Assembly: GCA_947044405.1 (NCBI GenBank)
Contig: CAMRHE010000324.1
Location: 1,178,001 to 1,242,000, forward strand
Length of the DNA: 64,000 nucleotides
Direction: 5' to 3'
DNA from: Leptodactylus fallax
Lineage: Eukaryota > Chordata > Amphibia > Anura > Leptodactylidae
Translations under genes and position numbers: made by a program
Shown here: piece after piece, positions 58,621 through 64,000 of the stretch
Layout: each line of letters opens with the position of its first letter
Position numbering within the stretch: position 1 is the first letter of the stretch
The notes under the pieces: model-generated
The model's input: the letters and a program-made list of their open reading frames with translations, nothing else
Database searches by the model: none
What the model was told of the DNA's origin: nothing

Positions 58621-59377
58621 CATAATAGTGTGTGCAGGAATGTGGTTTGTGTGTGGGGGGGGGGTGTTGGGGGTGGCGGTTTGGGGGCGGCGGCTTGGGG
58701 GGGTTGGGGGCGGCGGCTTTGGGGGGGGGCCCCATGTCAAATGTTCGCCTTGGGGCCCAGCCATTCCTAGTTACGCCACTGATCACAGGGAGATAGTCTT
58801 GCCAATGCTAAGTCTATTTTGCCAAATGAGCTGGTGATTCCTTTTTATGTGAGTACATAGAGACAGTTCCTACATTTGTTTCTGCATGGCCATGGCTAAG
58901 TTTCTGCTTGCAGATCTTGCACATTGCCATGGATTTGTCATTTGGCAATGTACAAAAACAAATCTTAAATAACCGCGTGTAGTTGCTGCCACCAACACCA
59001 ACAGCAGTGGAAACATGTCTGCCACCACGAGTGCATCCCATAGGTCTTCCTCAGGCAGGCATTTTGAATGTTGGGGCTGTTCACTGGCTGGAATTGTTAA
59101 CTTACTATCACCACTGCCACTTCTGATGTCACCTTGTCCACCAGACCTGGTTACCAGGTGTATCTGCAAATGAATCATCATCAGTAATGTTAATGTCTTC
59201 CCCATTTTTTTCTGATTCACCATGGCCATGGGATTCTTGCATACCCTCATAATTTCCACCTCCAGATTTCCCTCGAGTGCCCCTACCAGATTGACTACCA
59301 CTACTACACCCCCTGCAACTACTACTTCCACCACCAACAGTCATGTTTTTTTTCACCTCTGCCTCCTCTACTTGCAA

Positions 59378-59947
59378 GAAATGCTGGCAGTTCTCATCCA
59401 GGAGGAAGACTGCTCAGCAGGTGCCACATCACCACTAGGGGTTTATGTTAGTAAAGACGATAAAGGAGATATAGTTGACAGTCCAGAAAGACCCTGCGGT
59501 AAATTATATGTAACATTCGTGAAGAAGGAGAAATACACAGAAGCCTGACTCAAGATCACATCACTTTTGGGTGCAATATCCTCCTGTTGCTGAGATGAAT
59601 GAGATAAGTAATCGAAAACTTTATCTTCATTCTCACTACAACAATTCTGTGGCTACTGGCAGTGCCTCCAAAACCACAAGTAGTGTTGGTATTGCCCCCC
59701 ATATTCTTATTGTTTGTACTTGTAAAAGTGTTTCCTTCTCCCCCTCCTTTGCCCTGTATTTTTCCAGTCATTTTATTGTACACTTCTTAATTATAATAGT
59801 AATCGGCAGCAATTCTGACACTGTGTATATCTTTTTTTTTTTGTTATATTAGACTAGAACACACTATGTCAGTTAGTTTTGGTTTCTTTGCTGTTACAAT
59901 GGCAATTTGTATGTGTGATGGATAATAAAAATAACCCTATACACAAA
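59378..59947. other. No gene seen
   Basis: Unassigned DNA upstream of the hAT transposase pseudogene; may include its 5' flank. No promoter could be defined. Confidence 0.35.
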
Positions 59948-60078
59948 ATATGGCTGGAAGCAGCTCCGTACAGCTGATCGGTCTGGGAGCCATGTGCTGC
60001 CCCCGTACAGATCAAGTATTTATGGCTCTCCTGAGGATAGACCATAAAAAAAATTAAGCCCAGACAACCCCTTTAATA
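59948..60078. repeat. Right-end fragment of TTAA MITE
   Basis: The sequence CCCAGACAACCCCTTTAATA and the upstream GTACAGCTGATCGGTC and TACAGATCA blocks match the right half of the MITE at 61328-61746. The left half is absent. Confidence 0.75.
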
Positions 60079-60241
60079 TTACCCCCTAATGCCCCACACA
60101 CTTTAATGTCCCCCCCACAGGATGTTAGCCCCATCACTGCCCCCACACAATATTATGGCCCCATGGGGGATCAGTGAAGAGGCCACTGTATTGGGGAGAC
60201 CAGTGAAGTGGCTATAGAAAAATTAGGCCCAGATAACCCCT
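60079..60241. repeat. Left arm of a large inverted repeat
   Basis: Reverse-complemented, it matches 61155-61327 (shared GACATTAAA, GGATGTTAGCCCC, CCCACACAATAT and GTGAAGAGGCCACT blocks). The two MITEs at 60242-61154 lie between the arms. Confidence 0.8.
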
Positions 60242-60796
60242 TTAAAGAGGTTGTCCACAAATTGGTGCAACTGTCCTTAGGATAGGCCATCAATATTACA
60301 TCTGTGGGGTCCAACAGCCAGGACCCCTGCTGATCAGTTTTTCTAAGACAGTGCCAGCTGCAGGTAATGTTAACAATTCCAGGAGCCACACTGCTTGCTT
60401 GCCATACAGAGTGCAGCGGTGCGTTAGATAGGGCAGTGGTCAGTGTCGGACTGGGATGTCTAGGGCCCACCAGTGGAATTGTTTCTAGGGGCCCACCATC
60501 AGAACCCCTGCAGATCAGCGGTACCGAGACAGGGCGGCTAAAGGTAATAACATGCCGAGAGCCATGCTGCTCACCCACTATACCATGTGCACCACTGCAC
60601 TACCTAAACCTACTGCTACACCTTGTATGGCAAGTGAACAGCGTGGCTCCTAGAATTGTTACCTTTACCTGTAGCCGCACTGTCCTGGAAAAGCTGATCT
60701 GCAGAGGTCCTGGCTGTTGTATCATCGCAGATGTAATATTGATGGCCTATCCTAAGGACAGGCCATCAATATTAGGAAGATGGATAAATCCTTTAA
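60242..60796. mobile_element. TTAA MITE with palindromic arms
   Basis: It begins TTAAAGAGGTTGTCCAC (TTAA 60242-60245) and ends at TTAA 60793-60796. The arms 60242-60440 and 60590-60796 are inverted copies (GGATAGGCCATCAATATTAC in both). The central 150 bp starts with a hAT-type terminus, CAGTGTCGGACTGGG. The final TTAA is shared with the next MITE. Confidence 0.65.
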
Positions 60797-61154
60797 AGAG
60801 GTTGTCGAAGGAACTGGAGCAACCCATGTAGCTGGCGGGAGGTGTAAAGTAAAAAATAAGTAAATTAAAAAGCATACTCACCTGTCCCCGGCGCTCCGTT
60901 GTCTGCTGCCAGTGTCCATTCAGTCTCATGCCGGCGACTCCTTGCTGGGAGTCCTGCACCTCATGTGATCGCTAAGACCAATTAGGTACAGGATTTCCAG
61001 AAATGAGGCGCCGCCATGAGACCGAACAGACACAGGCAGGGGACAACGGGGTGCTGGGGACAGGTGAGTATGCTTTTTTAAAAATTTTCTTATTTTTACA
61101 CCTCCCTGGCGGCCGACACAGTGGTCACTCCAGTTTATGGACAACCTCTTTTAA
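60793..61154. mobile_element. TTAA MITE with splice-donor-like motif in both arms
   Basis: It runs from TTAAAGAGGTTGTCGA to GACAACCTCTTTTAA. The arms are palindromic, so the donor motif occurs twice, facing outward: CATACTCACCTG at 60873-60884 (minus strand) and CAGGTGAGTATG at 61061-61072 (plus strand). Related to 14941-15276. Confidence 0.82.
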
Positions 61155-61327
61155 GGGGTTGCCTGAGCCAAATTTTTCTATGGTCACTTCACTGGTCCCC
61201 CCACATAGTGGCCTCTTCACTGGTCCCCCATACTGTATGGGGGATAGTGATGGGGTCATTATATTGTGTGGGAGCAGTGATGGGGGCTAACATCCTGTGG
61301 GGGGGACATTAAACTGTGTGGGGCATA
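61155..61327. repeat. Right arm of a large inverted repeat
   Basis: Inverted copy of 60079-60241. Confidence 0.8.
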
Positions 61328-61746
61328 TTAAAGGGGTTGTCCAGGGTTAATCTTTTTTATGGCCTATGCTCTGGATAGGCCATAAATACCTGATCGGTAG
61401 AGGGCTGACACATGGCCCCATCAGCTGTTCGGAGCCACTTCCGGCACCTGTTCTGTACACAACACAGGGCCGGAAGCAGAAAGCTCCATCAGCTATACAG
61501 CAGCCCGGCGCCTTCACTGCAGCTCAGATCCTACTGACTTCAATAAGTGCTGAAATACAGTGAAGGTGCCCAGCCCCTATACAGTGGACAGAGCTTTCTG
61601 CTTCTGGCCCTGTATTGTGTACAGTACCGGCATCAGAAGTGGCTCCATACAGCTGATCGGTCCGGGGTCAGCCCCCTACAGATCAGGTATCTATGGCCTA
61701 TCCTGAGGATAAACCATAACAAATTATGCCTGGACAACCCCTTTAA
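61328..61746. mobile_element. TTAA MITE, palindromic, complete
   Basis: TTAAAGGGGTTGTCCAGG at the left faces CCTGGACAACCCCTTTAA at the right; TTAA at 61328-61331 and 61743-61746. Inner arms pair GGATAGGCCATAAATACC with TATGGCCTATCC, and CGGAAGCAGAAAGCTC with GAGCTTTCTGCTTCTGG. It folds almost completely on itself. Confidence 0.88.
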
Positions 61747-61770
61747 TATACACCCCTAATGCACCACACT

Positions 61771-62175
61771 TTAAAGAGATTGTCCAGTATAATTTTTTTC
61801 TTTTTTATAATTAGTCTGGGGGAGGTGAATCCCCCCTACCCCCCCCCCCCCCAAAAAAAAAAAAACATGCTAAACATACTCACCTGTCTCCGGTGCTCTG
61901 GTGTCCTCCCAGCACGGTCCGGTCCTGCAGCTCCGCTGTCTTCTTTTTGCTGGAATTCCTCACTGGCTGTGACGTCCCATGTCCCTTCCCTTAGGCCACT
62001 GATTGGCCTCAGGGGTCACGTGACGTCACAGGTAGTCACGTTCAGAGGGAACGTCAGCTGGAAGAAAACAACAGAACTGCAGGGCCGAACTGCTCTGGGA
62101 GACACTGGGGACAGGAAAGAAAGTTTGTGGGGGGGTTTTTGTTTTGTTTTTTTCACCTGCCCCTGCGTAATTAAA
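61771..62175. mobile_element. TTAA MITE with donor motif, right end lost
   Basis: The left end is TTAAAGAGATTGTCCAGTAT. The interior matches 14941-15276 (CATACTCACCTGTC at 61875, GGTGCTCTGGTG, CCTCAGGGGTCACGTG). No CCTTTAA right end is seen; the sequence passes into the minisatellite-bearing block. Confidence 0.7.
62017..62028. promoter_or_regulatory. Overlapping E-box and CRE
   Basis: CACGTG (62017-62022) overlaps TGACGTCA (62021-62028), with GATTGG (inverted CCAAT) 17 bp upstream, in a CpG-rich MITE interior. Promoter-like composition; no transcript evidence. Confidence 0.4.
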
Positions 62176-62207
62176 AAAAAAATGAAGGAGTCACTGTATA
62201 GAGTATA

Positions 62208-62580
62208 AGCTCCACAGTGGCCCCCACCCAGTATTATAAGCTCCACAGTGGCCCCCACCCAGTATTATAAGCTCCACAGTGGCCCCCACCCAGTATTATA
62301 AGCTCCATAGTGGCCCCCACCCAGTATTATAAGTTCCATAGTGGCCCCTACCCAGTATTATAAGCTCCATAGTGGCACCCAGTATTATAAGCTCCATAGT
62401 GGCACCCACCCAGTATTATAAGCTCCACAGTGGCCCCCACCCAGTATTATAAGCTTCATAGTGGCCCCCACCCAGTATTATAAGCCCCACAGTGGCCCCC
62501 ACCCAGTATTATAAGCCCCACAGTGACCCCCTCCTAGTAGTATAAGCTCCACAGTGGCCCCCACCCAGTATTATATTCGC
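62208..62580 (+). repeat. 31-bp minisatellite (CAGTGGCCCCCACCCAGTAT)
   Basis: About 12 units of CCACAGTGGCCCCCACCC followed by AGTATTATAAGCT. Same repeat type as at 39800 and, inverted, 58164. Confidence 0.95.
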
Positions 62581-62611
62581 CCAATAGCCCCCTCTGCTCC
62601 GCTTCAGTGCT

Positions 62612-62655
62612 ATTATTATACTCTGGGGTCTCCTCAGACCCCAGAGTATAATAAT
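62612..62655. repeat. Hairpin with 19-bp perfect stem
   Basis: ATTATTATACTCTGGGGTC pairs exactly with 62637-62655 over the loop TCCTCA. Same stem as in hAT-2, with a different loop. Confidence 0.95.
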
Positions 62656-62822
62656 CAGAGCCCCAGGGGAAGTGATTAAAAATAACAAATTCTCATACTC
62701 ACCTTGCCTTACCTTTCCTTGGCATCCTCGCTCCATCCTGTCGTCTTCAGCGTCTTCAGGCCCTTTTCCGACGACGCTGCTGAGGCCTGTGATTGGGCCT
62801 CAGCGGTCACATGGGGGCACAC

Positions 62823-62830
62823 TGACGTCA
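62823..62830. promoter_or_regulatory. CRE-like palindrome TGACGTCA
   Basis: Full octamer in the CpG block of the hAT-2 relative, followed by TTACGCGGTCGCG. Function is inferred only. Confidence 0.35.
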
Positions 62831-63030
62831 TTACGCGGTCGCGCCCCATGTGACCGCCGGGGCCTAATCACAGGCCTCAGTCACATGACAGAAGAGCGCC
62901 GGAGAGGACGCTGTGCCCAGGAGAGGTGAGAATATGTATTTATTATTTTCAGTCACCTGCCCTGGGTGCCCTGCTATCTATTGGAAAGGGGCCTGCAATA
63001 TGCCATGGTACCTTTCCAATAACAGTATGT

Positions 63031-63067
63031 ATAGCGGTCGGGGAACCAGGCTTTCCCCGACCGCTAT
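63031..63067. repeat. Hairpin with 15-bp perfect stem
   Basis: ATAGCGGTCGGGGAA pairs exactly with 63053-63067 over a 7-base loop. Another GC-rich stem (TCGCGGTCGC/GCGACCGCGA) lies at about 63132-63158. Confidence 0.95.
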
Positions 63068-63176
63068 CATAGTGGTCCAGGGCCCCGGCCATCTCCAGCT
63101 GGCCACGGGCCCCGTACCCTGCCGGGTCCGGTCGCGGTCGCTCCTCCTGCGACCGCGATCGTAACGCCACTGGTCA

Positions 63177-63215
63177 GGGGCCCGATCGGGATGGTCAGGA
63201 TCCCGATCGGGCCCC
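63177..63215. repeat. Hairpin with 16-bp perfect stem
   Basis: GGGGCCCGATCGGGAT pairs exactly with 63200-63215 over the loop GGTCAGG. Confidence 0.95.
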
Positions 63216-63295
63216 CATGACATGAGGACTAATAGTCGGGGCTCGGGGCCCACCGGTGGATTCACCGGTTCCCCGGTGGGCCAGTCCGACCCTGG

Positions 63296-63463
63296 CAGTG
63301 GTGCACATTGTATGGTGAGTTAGCAGCATGGCTCCCGACATGTTATTACCTGTAGCCACACTACCTCAGTACAGCTGACCTGCAGGAGTCCTTGCTTTGG
63401 GCAGAGGGCCCCTAGAATCAATTCCACTGGTGGGCCCTTGACATCCCAGTCCTTCACTGATCA
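63296..63463. repeat. Inverted copy of the hAT-3 left-end region
   Basis: Reverse-complemented it matches 60441-60598 over about 160 bp, with moderate divergence, including GGACTGGGATGTC and GGGCCCACCAGTGGAATTG. It ends CAGTCCTTCACTG at 63463. Confidence 0.8.
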
Positions 63464-64000
63464 TGTCCATGCATATTTTAAGAAGATCCTAACCAAATAC
63501 TGGAAATGTTTAAGCAGGCATCTGATATATATTATCACAGATAAACCCAGTGTCACTTTTCAAAGGACACTTATCCTCAAATATATCTTAGATCTAAGTC
63601 AAATAAAGCAAAGATTGATCACTAAAAACTACATAACTTTTACAGAAATTCCCAGGTATTTATACATGTGGGACTAGAAAATTTCTATGTTGTCAGAACA
63701 TTATAGAGGTTTTCCCATCTAAGAGTTTCACGTTCTCTCTTGTCTCCTCTCCCATCCGCTTCCTGAGTTCAGTGACAAAGTCGTAGACGCGCTTAGCCTA
63801 ACTCAGGTCAGTAGAGTCCTCCTGAGAATAGACTGTGTACTGTACATTTACATACAGATAACAGAGATAACAGAGGCACGGATCATGCTTTGTTCCAGCC
63901 TATATCAGGGATCATCAACATAGTACACTTTGAATAGTTGACAGAAGGCTCCATTAGCCATCAATCACAGTGAAGAGAAGAGAAAAGAGGTGGCTGTTTC
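63464..64000. other. No gene seen
   Basis: Unassigned DNA to the window edge. The frame at 63438-63677 has no known domain. Confidence 0.4.

Larger units (their letters stand above)
57713..58781. mobile_element. Non-autonomous hAT element, 1.07 kb (hAT-2)
   Basis: The left end CAGGGGCGTAACTA and right end TAGTTACGCCACTG are inverted. The exact 8-bp duplication ATCACAGG flanks it (57705-57712 and 58782-58789). Content in order: a GC-rich stem (GTAGCGACTGCCACAGGGC and its inverse), hairpin 1 (57827-57862), a donor-like motif on the minus strand, a CpG block rich in GACGTC, a donor-like motif on the plus strand (58070), hairpin 2 (58121-58158), a 31-bp minisatellite (58164-58620), G-rich sequence and the right end. 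It has no transposase. It is inserted in the hAT transposase pseudogene. Confidence 0.94.
57530..59377 (-). pseudogene. hAT transposase N-terminal part with BED zinc finger, split by hAT-2
   Basis: Minus-strand reading shows a low-complexity Gly/Ser-rich acidic leader (59377-59129). It is followed by a BED-type finger (58990-58814): CKICKQKLSHG, then VSMYSH and PAHLAK, in which part of the H-x-H spacing is lost. After the inserted element, 57690-57540 gives SSIREYLSRKQQYALSHP, a stretch typical of hAT transposases between the BED finger and the dimerisation/catalytic core. Stops lie within the linker. The RNase-H-like catalytic core and the C-terminal dimerisation domain are not found. BED fingers bind the transposon ends. 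It is a dead autonomous hAT or, less likely, a decayed domesticated gene. Confidence 0.7.
62180..63172. mobile_element. Relative of hAT-2, left end missing
   Basis: The block ends GTAACGCCACTG (63161-63172), the same terminus as hAT-2. Its content is collinear with hAT-2 read in reverse: minisatellite, TATACTCTGGGGTC hairpin, donor-like motif (62694-62705, minus), CpG/CRE block, donor-like motif (62925, plus), then further hairpins. The left terminus was not found. Confidence 0.65.
60441..63294. mobile_element. Probable hAT element, 2.85 kb, with nested MITEs (hAT-3)
   Basis: The left end CAGTGTCGGACTGG and right end CCAGTCCGACCCTG are inverted repeats. The octamer GCAGTGGT flanks both (60433-60440 and 63295-63302), as expected for hAT. 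Caution: this octamer is also part of an inverted repeat in this locus. An alternative right end at 63463 (inverted match to 60441-60598) has no matching duplication. No transposase is present. It encloses several TTAA MITEs, a 31-bp minisatellite and many hairpins. Confidence 0.55.

Noticed and set aside
59222..59548. Threonine/proline-rich plus-strand frame
   Set aside because: It is antisense to the Gly/Ser-rich leader of the hAT transposase pseudogene.

Overview
The window reads as transposon-dense, AT-rich vertebrate intergenic DNA, most likely from a frog. The grounds are the kinds of element present: L1-type LINEs, a CR1-like and a Rex/CR1-like LINE, several Tc1 transposons with long terminal repeats, TTAA-flanked Kolobok/T2-like MITEs, hAT elements with 8-bp target duplications, and many CpG-rich palindromic MITEs of the sort common in anuran genomes. 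The species cannot be named from the sequence. I found no convincing host exon, tRNA or rRNA gene. Every long open frame lies in a mobile element or a tandem array.

Layout. 1-9.9 kb: unassigned AT-rich DNA with a decayed Tc1 element (3808-5435), a CR1-like remnant split by an L1 fragment (5.8-6.5 kb) and a TTAA-flanked element (7490-8339). 9.9-17 kb: a second Tc1 family (10157-11703) with two solitary ends, plus MITEs. 17.9-24.1 kb: full-length L1-type LINE copy A, minus strand. 24-38 kb: hAT-like repeats, two Tc1 remnants with internal inverted duplications, a minisatellite with a higher-order period, and several copies of a hairpin-rich MITE. 38.4-43.1 kb: a 4.6-kb hAT element with an 8-bp target duplication. 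It carries a LINE fragment, a long ~29-bp minisatellite, and an insertion bearing a hammerhead-ribozyme-like motif. 43-50 kb: MITEs, an L1 remnant split by a solo LTR with a 5-bp target duplication, and a possible second LTR. 50.2-56.4 kb: L1-type LINE copy B. 56.4-63.5 kb: a decayed hAT transposase gene with a BED finger, split by a 1.07-kb hAT element; then a nest of TTAA MITEs and another hAT structure.

The most interesting pattern is a shared cargo. Three hAT-like elements (38454-43074, 57713-58781 and the block 62180-63172) carry, in the same order, a 29-31 bp minisatellite, a 5' splice-site-like motif, a CpG/CRE-containing block and perfect hairpins. In two of them the hairpin stem is the same and shows a compensatory base change. 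The second notable item is the hammerhead-like motif. The two LINE copies are nearly identical, have different target duplications, and are broken almost only at homopolymer runs.
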